Positions 9,057-21,540 of a DNA stretch of 64,000 nt are shown piece after piece. How positions within the stretch are numbered: the first letter of the stretch is position 1; each line of letters begins with the position of its first letter. The translations under genes and the position numbers were made by a program. The notes under the pieces were generated by a model. The model was not told the origin of the DNA, made no database searches, and was given only the letters and a program-made list of their open reading frames with translations. Source of the DNA: Diphasiastrum complanatum (taxonomy: Eukaryota; Streptophyta; Lycopodiopsida; Lycopodiales; Lycopodiaceae); the NCBI GenBank assembly GCA_029204225.1, contig MU831574.1:97463-161462 (forward strand), given 5' to 3'.

Positions 9057-10862
9057 AGCATTTGTGCAGCAAACGTATGTCGCCTCCTCTTCTTGCTGAT
9101 CCCACCGCACCTAAGGGAGGGCATGACGCAACCAGAAAAATTGATTGAAGATGATGATACGGGCATGTAGATCACTCGGACGACACCACATCCAACCCCA
9201 GCGAGAACCACACTACCGGCTACTCCCACGGAAATCGCAACAGCCTACCAAGCCTTGGGCACCTTTATCCAAGACGCGGTGCAGCCAAAACCTCTTTGGA
9301 CAGCCGAGTGTGGGAGTTGGCCACAAATAACACACAATTGCAAGCCGATATCCTATAGCTCTAGCAAGACCTGCTAATTGCCCAACAACACGAACAAGCA
9401 GAGAAATCAGAAGTGTTGATGAAACTCAAGCAACACGAAGCCGATCTCCAAGGGTACATCATGACCCTTTCAAAGTCTACCACAGACGCTCAACTAAAGG
9501 TCTAGGAGATCCAGTAGCAGATCACACAATGTTTTACTCCGCTCCAGGCACAAATCTCAGTGTTGGAAATCAAAAATCTACGTCTGGGAGTGGAAGTGAC
9601 ATCCCTGCAAACTGAAAAGACGGCCTGGCTAGCTCAACCAACACCTGCCAACAAACTACTCAGCCAAGTCGAGGTGGATCTTCTAATGTAACAGGTGAAG
9701 GTTTACACAGACACATTTGACAAATACCAGACCGAATTTGACAATTATCGACGCAGGGCCATGCAGGTTATAGCACAGGCAAAGAATGCCTTGAAGGTGT
9801 GCCAAAGGCACATGGAGCAGCAACCTCAACTGGCCCTTGTGATGATTCCACCGCCACCAACGAAAGATACTATCTTGCCAAGCTCTAGCCAAGACAAGGG
9901 AAAATAGACAGAGGGACTGGATGTTCACGTTCAAGACTCAAATGTAGCTGATGCCAATGTCCAAGACTTGAGCCAACAATGAGATCCGAGCCAAATCCAA
10001 GGGGAGCACCAGGCCTCCACATCTCAAGGCTCGAGATCCATATCTGGCAGCTGAGCCTTCCGTCAACCAAAGTCCGTGGAGGATAAGGTAAACAAATTCT
10101 TAGCCAAACATTCCACAAGTCCTCATGAGATGGCTGGCAGATATCTTTTTTTGCCCAAACCATTAAGGGCAACAAGCTGAAAGCTCTTCCAACGCTACAC
10201 CCACAACCAGAATGGTGCCAACAACTCTTTGAGCGGGACCCATGCGGCCATCAGGGCATATGTGATGAGTCCACGACAATTGAGGGTTAATGCGCACTTC
10301 CTCCCCTGCACGAGACGATCCAAATGGGCAGAGTGCAACACTCCCTTGGACCAGATTATGCTCAATAACTACAATTAGCCACGAATTCCTTCAAAGCACG
10401 GATGGAATACGGATGTAGATGCCAAAAGTGCTCTAATCTAGTTTTCCAAAAAATAATCCAATTGTCTTGATCCAACAGTCCGCATGGCCGCCACTTATGC
10501 CTGGGACTTAGAATATCTGATGTGAATTGAGATTTTGATCTGAATAAAGCGCTAGCCTTCGAAAAAATTGAAGATCAATCACCCATGGTACGCATATACT
10601 ATCGAGCGGCACTCCTTGGCGATCCATGGACACAAAGATTCCAAGCCTGGGTCGACCAACTTCGGTTAACATGAGTTCACAAGTCACTTTTCACTCCGAA
10701 GGACTTGAAAAATATCTAAAGAATAACTTTTATCGAAGATGTCACCAACTACCTCATCCAACAAAGATGCACAAAGAGGAGCCTCTACTAAACCGGCATA
10801 GTGCCGAGGGACTGGCACTACTTCAAGCCATGGGTCTTGTTGGGGGTATTCCCACCATGATG
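9057..10862 (+). pseudogene. Decayed coiled-coil gag-like protein downstream of the H3-like tail
   Basis: Stop-interrupted coding traces. In order: heptad-rich segments (SRVWELATNNTQLQADI, VLMKLKQHEADLQGYI, YQTEFDNYRRRAMQVIAQAK at 9728-9787), a Pro-rich linker (PPPPTKD), a predicted globular part (DKVNKFLAKHSTSPHEMAGR), and a late stretch with IEDQSPMVRIYYRAALLGDP. The last matches FEEDHEMMARLYYRAAFM in the minus-strand relic at 58883-60819, which defines a family. It looks like a retroelement gag or structural protein, but no protease or polymerase is attached. Confidence 0.5.
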
Positions 10863-11035
10863 TAAATAAATAAAAAATCAAAATTAGTAGAAATAGTTGT
10901 GAGGGTCGTGACATCCTGTGTGTATAAGCCCATGGCCCAATGAGCACTTGTAAATAAATAATTTTGGCAATAAACTTGACTTTGGGCCACATAATTAAAA
11001 TAATATTAGAAGGCCAAAGTTAAGCTGCTACATAT

Positions 11036-12000
11036 TCAGCAGGTACTGGATCAACTGGAACTTCTTTCTGCTTCTAACCTTTGGTAACAACCATCAAAGG
11101 TACAGTTGGTTCAGTAGGTTGAGCTGTTGGTCTTTGCTTGATCATAATCATATTTACTGGAGCAGTAACCAGTGGTGGTTTTGGTATTACTAGACAATCC
11201 TTGTAACAATGTCCGTAATTGCATTTCCGACAGAATGGGACAAACTTTCCTTTGTTCGGACATACCGCAACTCTGTGGTTCTCTCCGCATGCAAAGCATC
11301 CAAGTGGTGCTCTGGCCCATTGTCTTGCTGCTTGTTGTTGTGCGGCAGCATAAATAGCACACTACTCTGAAGGACCAATTTCTTGATCATTATTGTAATT
11401 CCATTGCTCATTACCATTGTAAGGCTCTGGTTCCATTAGATTCGCAGGAGGAGCTTGTTGTGCTTGTGGAGCTGGCAAAGCTAGTCATTCAGGAAAACCC
11501 AAAGCCAAAGTTCTAAGCCTGGTTCTTCGATCAGGTCCCTTATACGTAGTAGGTTCCCGATATTGAAGCTTAGCATACCTTTGCTGGATAATCCAAGGAT
11601 TAAACGAGGTAAAGGCTGTTTTGTGTCCCGTAGAATTGCACAGATGACAAATAGTATTCGTTATTCAATGTTTCAATGTTGGACATTCATTCATGGTGTG
11701 ATTTTCTGCACAAATTGAACACCAGACATTTTCCCGACTAGGAAAGGTCTTAGCGAACTTTTCCGTTGTGTTGCGACTCTTAGCATGCACCTCTTCCAAA
11801 GCTTTCAACATTTCATCGAATTGAAACTGCATCTTATCCAGTTGCATCTGCTGCTTTTGACCAAGTTTCTTAAACTCATTCATCATCAATTTGTTGTATA
11901 TGCCAGCATTCGGGTGTAGTTGCGTTTGGCATGGCATGTGAATTATGTCATTACTTCTCATGGTTGACATGACGAGATTGACCATATTTATGAGTTTGTG
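11036..12000 (-). pseudogene. Ty3-like gag relic with tandem zinc knuckles
   Basis: A minus-strand coding trace with a coiled-coil segment (FKKLGQKQQMQLDKMQFQF) followed by a string of knuckles: CSICAENHTMNEC, CHLCNSTGHKTA (last Cys lost), CFACGENHRVAVC and CRKCNYGHCYKDC. Three of the four have CX2CX3HX4C, one residue shorter than the usual CX2CX4HX4C. Several stops and frameshifts interrupt it. The same knuckle series appears on the plus strand at 62990-63500. Confidence 0.6.
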
Positions 12001-12690
12001 AATGGTCCAAGAGAAAAAAAAGAATATGATGTAATTAGATTTTCAAAGTAACTAACTAGGCATGAATGATGAGTAATTTGAAATCAAAAGTCTTATTTGC
12101 AAGGATTGAGAATGAAATGCCCCTCCCAATCATGAATTGAATCACATAGAACATTACTTTACAAGACAGTCTCTAGCAATTGTGAAAAAAATTAAGAGCT
12201 TTCAAATTAATGTAATTTGATGTGTTCGTAACCTAGAAAAACTCTTTGTTATCACTTGATTTACTTTTTCAATGGAATTTAGTTCTTGAATGTAGTTCAC
12301 ATTGTATACAGACAAGGCATGTCAAAGCCCAAAGAGAGAACGACATTCTGTATGGAAAGAATCACACCCCCACATAGAACTCACATTACTTCACACTTAA
12401 CTTTGAAGGCAATAATGCTTACTTAGAGCTTATCTAACTTTGGCCTTAAGCTTGAGTTTTGGCATCTCATATGCAGATTCTATTGTTTTGCAAAATCCTT
12501 GAAAAAAAGCAAAGTGTCTAAATTGTCAGTTGCAACCTTGAGCAATATCATGAAAAGCACAAAGAGAGCCCATAATTCATATTGTTCCATAGTATGGCAC
12601 AAAGCAAGCCCCTTGCTTGGAATTCCTCTTGGCTGCAATTTAAGGCATTGATATATTCATAGGTAATTATAACATAAAAAATATGGACAA
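12001..12690. other. Non-coding interval
   Basis: AT-rich, no gene or repeat recognised. Confidence 0.4.
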
Positions 12691-12731
12691 ATGTACATCT
12701 GTCTAAGACAGCCAGACAAAGGATACGTAAT
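12691..12731 (+). repeat. Left direct repeat flanking the foldback
   Basis: 41 bp starting ATGTACATCTGTCTAAGACA. It is repeated at 13099-13139 with a single mismatch, 408 bp apart start to start. It contains the small inverted repeat CTGTC-TAA-GACAG. Confidence 0.8.
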
Positions 12732-12973
12732 GGATTCTTTTTGGTGATTATGCCACTTTTTGGGCTTTTTAAAAAGTATAAAATGTCACTGAATTTTCTA
12801 AAATTTCAAAATTCTGAAGCCCATTCCAGTCCGGGTCAGGCTGCGTGTCAGTCCGTGTTAGACTGTGCGCGTCAGACTGCCATGTGGCAGTTTCTCATTG
12901 GTCCAAAAAATCTCAAACTGCTGATTATGCTTTGTAAATGGCATGTGGAAAAGTCAAAGACTCCATTACGCAA

Positions 12974-13078
12974 TGGAAGGAGCCGGGCACAGGCCATTCT
13001 GCCCGGTAAGGATTTCGAAAAAAATTTGGTTTTTGGAAATCCTTACCGGGTAGAATGGCCTGTGCCCGGCTCCTTCCA
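12974..13078. repeat. 43-bp near-perfect foldback (hairpin)
   Basis: The arms 12974-13016 and 13036-13078 are reverse complements with one mismatch (a G-U pair if transcribed) around a 19-nt AT-rich loop. The arms are GC-rich (GGAGCCGGGCACAGG...) in an AT-rich setting. It could be a young MIRNA-type or siRNA hairpin locus, or a foldback MITE; no clear target-site duplication flanks it. Confidence 0.85.
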
Positions 13079-13098
13079 TAATACATAAAATAAGACAC

Positions 13099-13139
13099 AT
13101 GTACATCTGTCTAAGACAGCCAGACAAAGGATACATAAT
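13099..13139 (+). repeat. Right direct repeat flanking the foldback
   Basis: It matches 12691-12731 in 40 of 41 positions. The sequence just upstream (ACATAAAA...) is also similar, so the repeat may extend further at lower identity. Confidence 0.8.
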
Positions 13140-13819
13140 TAAGACTGAAAGTTGGAGAGAGCCCCCATTTCAAATATCAGTTCAAAATGGGTCTGCATTA
13201 GCTATGTATCCTGAAGATCTAAATTTTGGGTCCTGAGTGAAATAGGTCCGAAGTTCAATTAGAAGTCCCCTGAGCAGGATTTCTAACACTCAAGCTCCAA
13301 AGGAAACATAATTCTTCCATCGTCTGGGCTCACCACGCAGGGTGCCTGAAAATTCATGAAAGATTATAGATCGAATGAAAGATAACCTTTACATTAAAGG
13401 ATGATTGCTCTCCTGAGAGTATTTTCTGGTTTTTTGGGATTTAGACTAATGTGGTTTTTGGGGATCCAGACTAACCACCGAGATGCCAACCGTCAGATCA
13501 AGCGTAGAGGGATAAGGGAATGTGGTCAACAAAAAATCACTGTTTCCAAGAGTTGGGTTAGGAGGCTCTAGGTTCCAAGGAAAGAAATCAAAAGTGCTTT
13601 TATATAAGTTCTCTCTGCAATGAAAACAGAGATGTCTAAAACTCTTATTATTTAATTCACATAAGGGCAGGTCGTAGTTTTGGACAAATAACCATTTGGG
13701 CAATGAGGATGATTCCTCATCACAGCTCACTAGCACTAGTTGGATTTGGGAACAGCTGGATGCATTATGTTTGTTTTATCACAGGTATGTAGTGCACATT
13801 TTGAAAGGAGGATCTAGGT
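13140..13819. other. 3' flank of the receptor kinase gene
   Basis: No supported gene. This is downstream of the receptor kinase stop codon and probably includes its 3' UTR. A 96-codon minus-strand frame (13446-13736) shows no family features. Confidence 0.4.
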
Positions 13820-16800
13820 TTATTTAATACCTACGTATGTAGAGTAGTCTGAATCATTGGTGCTTTTGGTGTGATTGAAACTAAGCTTGCTTCCTCTTGG
13901 CTTTGGATTTGCTTCCAGCAGCATTTGGACCACCTCCCTCATACAGGGACGCTCTACTGGAACCTCGGCAGTGCACAGAAGACCAACCCTCAATACGAGT
14001 AGCATCTCCTCAAGGAAAACGTTTCCCAGTCTTGCATCTAACAATTGTTGCGCTGCACTCTTGCTGTGAATGTTGGTGCGAACCCACTTCACAATGTCCA
14101 CTCCGTCTACAAATTGAGACTCCATAGGTCTCTTTCCTGTCACCAGCTCCAATAGCACCACTCCAAAGCTGTATATGTCACTCTTCTCATTCACCTTCAA
14201 GCTGTAGGCATACTCTGCATCCAAAATCAGCACATGCCTGAGAACAATCAGTCTAAAGATTTTTGAGGTAATATTACATGTTCTTCATTTGTAAAAAAGA
14301 GATTCATTTAACAAAACTGCGAATTTGCTTAGCAGATATAGAAAACTCTATGAACTGACAGAGCAGGGAAGTATAAGAGACGGACTTCATGGCAGCTGCA
14401 GGATAGAATAGTTAGCAGATGCTAAAAACAGATAGGTCTGGTTTTGCAGGAATTAAAAGAGCTCGTTAAGTGACAACTGCAGAGTCTACACTGCTAGTTT
14501 GATTAGCAGATGCAGAAAGGTAGAAGAAACACTGTGAAAAAACCGGAAGGTGTCAAGCTCTGACTCAAGTGGCAGCTGCTGGAAGGAATAGCAGCCAACT
14601 TGCAGGGAGATTAAGAAAGAATGTACATTTAAGATGCGTAAAAGTGGAAAAGGTATGATGATTATGCAAATAATGCCTATGAAGGTAGAGAAGATAGATT
14701 GAATGAAAGGTCAGCAGTAGTAGCACTGATCAATGACGTATTAGCAAAGGTAGAGTAGAGAGATCAGAAGACCCGTGAGTGACGGTAGAGATCGGCAAGA
14801 AAAGCTTTCCACCTGGAGCTATGTAGCCATAGGTGCCAGCAATGCTCGACATAGAGACAGCTTTCCCGCACGCTTGCAATATCTTTGCAAGCCCAAAATC
14901 TGCAACCCGAGCTTCGTAGTTGGCATCAAGCAGAATGTTATTGGATTTGACATCGCCATGCAGGATAGGGGGATTGTAGTCATGGTGCAGATATGCCAAG
15001 CCTTCAGCTGCGCCAAGAGCGATGTTATACCGAGTGAGCCAGTCCAACACGCTCGCCTTGGGGGCGTGTAGTTGGTCTCCCAAGCTTCCGTTGGGCATGT
15101 ATTCATATACCAGAAGCTTGGCGTCCTCGCTGCTGCAGCAACACAGGAGTTTGACTATGTTTTTGTGGCGTAAGCAGCCGAGAGTCTCCACCTCCGCGCT
15201 GAAACCATAGTCGCGCTTTGCTTCGGTCTTTGAGCTTGTCCATAGCTTCTTCACTGCCACTTCTTTGCCATTGCTCAGCGTTGCCTTGTACACCTTTCCA
15301 GCGCCACCTGTTCCGATCACCTGATCCTCATGCAAGCAGCCGAGCACCTCGTACTCGCTGAATCCTAGCTTGTGAAAGGAGGTCAAGCTCCAGAACGCTT
15401 TGCTGTTCTTGTCTCTGTGATTGAAGTAGAGTCTATACCTCTTGAATAAGAGGACGGATCCGACGAGGAGAAGTATTGCTACGGCAGCAAATATTACAGC
15501 GATCAGCCAATGAGACCGATGATTCGACGAGCCAGCTCTTCCGGAACAAGGAGCCAGATTCTGAAGGCCTCCACCGCAGAGGTGGGGATTACCTAGGAAG
15601 CTTGTGGTGAAAACACCATTGATTAAAGAAGCTGGAACAGGCCCTGAGAGGTCATTGAATGAGACATTGAAGGATGTAAAGAGAAGCTTTCCCAGCTCGC
15701 TTGGGATTCCTCCGCTCAATTTGTTGTTTGAGAGGTCTAAGTAATTGAGGACACTGAGGGAGCCTAAAGCCGAAGGGATCGGGCCCGTCAGACTGTTTCT
15801 GGGGAGATTGAGCTCAGAAATCTGATGGCATTTGCTGATTTCGGGCGGAATTTCACCGGATAACTGATTATCAGAGATGGACAACACGTTTAAGCTCGAC
15901 AAATTTCCCACCTGCCGAGGGATTGACCCTGAGAACTGGTTCCGGTCTGCCACAAACTTGTTCAGCTTGAAGAGTTTTCCGATCTCAGGAGGGAGCTCGC
16001 CAGTCAGGCGATTATTGGAAATATCTAGGATGGTCAGATTGGTGGTCATCCCGATTGATGGGGAGATTCCTCCAGTGAAGGAATTGTGAGAGAGATCAAC
16101 ATGGTAAAGGTAAGGAGCTTTCCACAGTCCTTCAGGGATTTGTCCATTGAAATTGTTCTGGTTCACCCGAAAGCGCTGCAGGCTGGAGCAGTTCCCATAA
16201 GTTTCAGGAATTACTCCCGAGAACTTGTTATTAAACAGCATAAATTCCTGCAGCTGCCCACCCTTGCACAAATCTGGAGGCACTGGCCCGCTCAATTCAT
16301 TCCCCGAAACATCAAAGTACATGAAAGCAGTTCCCTGCTGCCCGAAATTCTGCGGAAGCTCTCCTGTTAGATTGTTGTTAAACAATCTCAACATGCTCAG
16401 ATTAGGAATATTTCCAAGCCCTGGAGGTATTTCTCCCTTCAACCGATTACCCCAAAGATGCAACAGTTGTAGATTTCGAAGCTTAGCTATATCGTTCGGG
16501 ATGGTTCCCGTCAAGCCATTCTCCGACAGATCCAAATCGGTGATCGAGAGGAGCTGAGTCATATTAGGAGGAATCTGCCCACTCAAATTATTGATGTATA
16601 GCTCCATCTTCTTCAGCTTTGGAAGGTTCATGATCCCAGCAGGAATGCTCCCCTCGAGATTATTGTGCGATAAATCAAGAAAATCAGTTAGCTCAGTGAG
16701 ATTTCCAAAGGAGTCAGGGATCGGACCCACGAGATGTGCCATTGCAAGATTTAAGTTCACCAGGTGATTTAGGTTGCCCAGCTCATGTGGAATTTCTCCT

Positions 16801-17441
16801 GGTGCGAAGGGATTGAAAGCTAGGTCAAGCCATTTCAGGTTGTAGAGCTTTCCAAGATAGCCAGGAATTGTCTCGTTCAACAAATTGTTGGTGAGATTGA
16901 GGCTCTCAAGCAGCGGAAGTTCTCCAAAACCAGGCGGAATTGCACCCGTAAAATTGTTGCAACACAGATCGAGGTTTCTCAAATTCTGCAGCTTAGATAT
17001 GCCATTTGGAAGCATGCTGACAATCCAATTCTGGCTGAGGTTGAGATATTCCAACTTGCTGCAATCCAGCAGCTTGTCAGGAAAATCACCTTCGAAGTTA
17101 TTGTTGCCAACGTTGTAAGAAGTGAGGTTTTGCAGCTGACAAACCTGTGTAGGCACAAGCCCAACCAGGTTCATGTTAGAAAGATCAACGCCTGTCACCA
17201 CCTGGGTGGTTTGATCGCAAGTAACTCCGGTCCATTGGCATGGCGCCGTTGGATCACTGGCTACCCAATTGTCCAGGAGCCTATGTGGATCTTGAAGGCT
17301 CATTTTCACCTCCATCAGAACACTCACTTCTGAAGAACCTGTACCAGATCCATGGCATGGAGCAATGAATTCGTGAAGGCACATCAAAGTAGCTGCGAGA
17401 TGCAGCAGTGCAGGAAACACCTCCCAGCGACATCTTGACAT
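13820..17441 (-). CDS. HAESA-like LRR-XI receptor-like kinase
   Basis: Two exons, 17441-14813 and 14214-13820, flank a 598-bp intron with GT...AG ends in phase 1. Joined, they give 1007 residues, close to HAESA (about 1000). Signal peptide near residues 10-31; LRR cap CQWTGVTC; about 20 plant-type LRRs; a Cys pair (HLCGG...APC); transmembrane helix about 645-666; kinase with glycine loop GTGGAGKV (near 710), VAVKK lysine 731, HGD at 828-830, DFG at 848-850, APE split by the intron, then DIYSFGVVLLELVTGKRP. It acts at the plasma membrane; LRR-XI relatives bind small peptides such as IDA, CLE or CEP, so a peptide ligand is likely but unproven. Unusual: the HRD arginine is Gly. A related pseudogene lies at 24250-25842. 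The open frame is intact. Confidence 0.93.
14215..14812 (-). other. Intron of the receptor kinase gene
   Basis: The donor is CCAG|GTGGAA and the acceptor GATGCAG|AG. It splits the Glu codon of the APE motif (G|AG). Both intron ends are also found, rearranged, in the pseudogene at 24250-25842. Confidence 0.88.
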
Positions 17442-17824
17442 CGCTATTGTCCCTCCAGCTTTGATGCTAAGGCAGCTACCTCTACATCATACACACACTG
17501 TTTATGAACCTACATCCAAAACGCCATTCCTAGCACTTCTCTTTGCTATAAATTTTTAGATCCCCTCTCCAAAAGAACATTATAAATCCTCACTCAGCCC
17601 ACTCATGATCATGCAATTGGAGGAACATGATCATATATATAGACTCTAGAGTAGTGAAACAAATCCATTGGAGCTATAGGGTTGAAATCTGAAGATAGAT
17701 CGATCAGATCAGAGACCCTTGTACGTTCGAAAGCTAGAAGATAGATCGATCAGATCATATACCCTTGTGGGAATAGAGCCCACAAAAGAGATAGAGAGAG
17801 AGGGAGTGGGCGAGAGAGAGTCCT

Positions 17825-17866
<42 letters not shown>

Positions 17867-17900
17867 CTAGAACGCAAGGGTTTCTAGAAAGAAATGTGAT
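17442..17900 (-). promoter_or_regulatory. Upstream region and 5' UTR of the receptor kinase gene
   Basis: Non-coding. On the gene strand it is CT-rich, with a (CT)n tract at 17835-17864 about 400 bp upstream of the ATG. Pyrimidine-rich microsatellites are common in plant 5' regions. No clear TATA box was chosen. Confidence 0.4.
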
Positions 17901-19704
17901 GTTGCAATGCTATAACACTTCACTTTGAGGGTTTTCACTTTTTCTTGAAGCAAAAGAAGCCACTTTTGAAATTCTGGCATTTGTTTTTTTCTTTTGGTTA
18001 CATGTACCTTGGGGGCCCAAGGTGAGTGTAATGAAAAAGTTTATGCCAAAAAGTGGGGGAGAAGGACGCTCTCCGAGGATGGAGCCCCGAGGGTGGACGC
18101 CCTTCCCCGGGTGGAATGCCCTCAAAACCATCCTTGGCGTGAAATCAATTATATCTTTTTTTTTTCCTCTTTTTTCTTTTTTGCTATATATTTTTTTATG
18201 TTCACCTTTTGACGTTCGAAAGATGCCTATAAAAGAAATTTGTTACAAAAAAATTTGCCCCATAAATTACATTTTGTGAGGATGCTCCATTTTCTTCATA
18301 AAAATGTCAAAAGTGATTTTATGGAGTGTAAGAAGAGTAAATGTAGGGGTGTTTTTGAAGAGGCTTAAATTTTGCAAAGACCATCCAACTCATCATAAGA
18401 GCTAAGCCATGACACAAATATTTTAGCATGCACAATTGGACTTTCATAAAAGCTTTCAAAAAGTGTTTGACTTGAGATTACATTTATCTTTACATAAAGG
18501 AATGGGAGGGAATCTAATTTTCCACTAAACTCTCTCGCTTGGGTCATTGTTGCAGAGGCGCCTTAAAGGGCCTTAAAGGGTGCTGGGACTTGAGCAGTTT
18601 CCCCAAGACACACTTAAGTCTAACATTCATCCACATGAACTTACTGAAAAGCCAACTTAAAAACGCAACAAGCCTAACCATTCAAACTTAGAAAAACATG
18701 AATCCCAACTAACCCGAGAGCCAATTAGAATCTGTCCCCAAAAGGTAACCAAAGGCAAAAACACAAGTCACTCGTGAAATCCCAAGGCAATATAGTGGTC
18801 GCCAAAGTTACCAGATGGCATAGCGGCGAGCCCCACATCAGTGACGTGGACCCTTAGGCGCCAGCGACACAAAAAGGTTGTAGTAAACGTCCTTCCACGT
18901 CTTGGACTAGTCCCAGAGGCGAAACTGAAATGATAAATATTCCCAAGGATCAACTTTATTAAATTTGGAAGATGTTACATTCATACATATACTAACTGGC
19001 AACACGTGCTGGACATTGTGCCTGGCTCGCGTTCGTAGAGGGAGTTGAGACCTGGCGACTGGATTTCTAGCGCTAGTTGTGTTGTCCAAATTTCTGTCTA
19101 CCAAACTCCCCACATAGTTATGTTGTGATTCGATGCGCCCCCTCTGTCATGGAATATAGTGTTGTATGGTAAAACACGTCTTTTTGGACTTGTTTTTATT
19201 TTACTGATTAAGCTTGGCAGAATCAGCCTAGGAAGGTTAGATCTGTCAGGATCATCCAAAAAGTCCATTTTAATCCTTGCCAAGCTACAAAAATCTTATT
19301 GTTCGTCAGAAAGAACCTTCGCCAGTTCTACCCTAGTTGAGGTTTCGACAATCTGCGAGTGAATTATCTGCGAGTTTTGTGAGTTTTTTTTTCTATTTAA
19401 ACTTTCATGACACATGACATGCTATCAAATATAGGCTTTGCTATCTTTCATATATAATGTAGGGCTCATTAGAAAGGCATGGATATATCTTATTATCTTC
19501 CGTAGACCAGTCTCAACTTGTAGTCAAATAAAATACTAATTTGATCACACTAATTGATTCAACATAAAAAATGGAATCTTTTTTCTTTTTGGATAATCTC
19601 AATTCGAGCTGTAATAAGAAAGTTACAACCGTTCAAAGTCTTCAAGGCTAGAAAATAAAATTTGCCCTTGGCACCTAGAATTGAGAGCCAGCGTGCTACC
19701 AATT
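17901..19704. other. Non-coding interval
   Basis: No supported gene. It includes poly-T runs (18150-18200) and GC-richer stretches near 18040-18120 and 18790-19070 that may be LTR debris, but no LTR ends or primer-binding sites were found. Confidence 0.35.
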
Positions 19705-21540
19705 TCAACTGTAGGCCTTGCAACATTCCATCTGAGTATCCCAAGATAAAACTTGCTGATATAGCTCCTCATAGATTGGCACAATTGGTCCCAATGTCGT
19801 AGACTCTCCCAATTCGTAATGTGGATACGACGACATTCTTGTTTGACTACTTTGTCTATTTAGGTATTCGTGGTATGCTTGAATTTGAATACTCTCCTCC
19901 GCAGTCAATCTAAAAAATTGAGCACAAGGTTTTGTTGTTGTGAGGGTTAGTGCTTGCTGGACTGGAGGCCTATTCGGGCTCGGATACCCTGGATTTGGCC
20001 TTTTGAGAATGGATATACACAGGTTTGGCTTTGATTTGGGGGTCTGTTGAATTGTGGTTAAATTAGACTTTGGTCGAATCTTGCTCGTTGAGGGGCAATC
20101 ATCAACTTTAGTCTTCCCCTGGTCATTGTACTTCCCATCTGAAGGTTGCGTGACTGCGCTTTTCCTTGGATATCGTGCTGAACTATCTTCAATTTGCTCT
20201 TTTAACACTGGTCCCCTTTGTAATTCATCACGAAGAAATCCTTGCAATGATTGCGCTAACAACCCTGATAGAACCTGCCGGAATTCCTCGGTAATTTCTT
20301 GACTTCCTCAGGCATCACTGGCTTTATGGATTCTACTAGCTCTTGCTTATGTGATGTTGTTGTTGGTTTGCTTGTGGGTGTGTCTGCATAACTTGGGACT
20401 TTTGTCAGAATGTCTTTTTCCTCACTAGTTTCATAACCTGGTGGCACTAGGATTTTTCTTTTATAGTGCGTTCGAGGTGGAAGGGTCACCACAGGTGCAT
20501 GTCGATCATCTACATAGGCCAAATGCCTCCTTGCTGATTATGAATTTCTCATCGGACGATCTTGGCATGGATGATTAACTCCGCATTGAGCACAGCAGGG
20601 TTCGAATGTTAATGGATCCCCTTGATGTGGACATTCGGCTCGACGATGTTTTCCTCCTCATTCATAGCATCTTACCGAGTGCAATACACCATCGCCTCTA
20701 AGTTGATAGGCATACACTGGTAATAGATTCCCCTTAGGATCTTCCACAAAATAGACTGGGTGGCTATTGTGGTCCTCCATTGAGTTCGGTGACATGCAAG
20801 AGAATATAACCAAAACTTCCACCTTGCCACTATTTGTTGAAGAAACTCATGATTTAGATGGATCAATTTGACATCCATCCTTTTAGTGAGCTCTTTGTTG
20901 GCTTGATTCTGCTTGCGACCTTTGAACTGCTGGATCTGGTTGTCGGGCCTTCTGCTCACCTTTGGTCCATGTCGAGGATTCTTGATTGGACATCTTGCAC
21001 TTGGATGACCTCCAAAGCAGTATGTACATTCATCCTTTTCAAGAAAATTGACTGTGCGAGCATAAGCTTGAGGACAGCCTGAACTTGAAGTGCAAGGTTC
21101 TTGGTCTTCTGCTGCACTTGATCTGCTTGACTCTATTGCACTTAGTTACCTTGTATAGGGTTCCATTCTTGCCGAATCATCACTCGTTGTTGACTCATGT
21201 TCCTCTGATTCTCCATCTGATGATTCATAGGGAAAATCCTTTAACCCATGTGAGATTTCCATCATGGCAGCATCCTTACAGAGCTATGCAAGTGACGCAT
21301 AGAATGCTAATTCTACCATACCAGATCTGATCTTTTTGGGCAGTCCAGCATAGTATTTTGCCATGATGATCTGTTCAGGAATCGGACAATCCTTCACTAG
21401 ATGGAAAATCCGATATGTGTAGTCTCGAATGGTTTCATCAGGGAACTTCTTTAGTTTAGATAATCCTGCAATGGCGGTCTCCATAGCTCAGCACTAAAAT
21501 GTCGCAAAGCAGCCGGTTGGTGGATTGCTTCAAGGTCCTC
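19705..21540 (-). pseudogene. Ty3-like gag relic
   Basis: A minus-strand coding trace starts near 21540. A gag core ETIRDYTYRIFHLVKDCP...MAKYYAGLPKKI (21284-21484) is followed by an acidic linker (SSDGESEEHESTTSDDS). A knuckle CTYCFGGHPSARC (CX2CX3HX4C) lies near 21000, a second knuckle whose middle Cys has become TGA near 20650, and a CCAQCGVNHPC motif near 20590. A Pro/Ser-rich tail (19705-20262) ends the trace. Stops and frameshifts are frequent. No protease or polymerase is seen downstream to 17.9 kb. Confidence 0.6.

Noticed and set aside
15877-17333. Several plus-strand open frames across the receptor kinase gene
   Set aside because: They are antisense of the LRR coding exon and show the mirrored periodicity of the LRRs.
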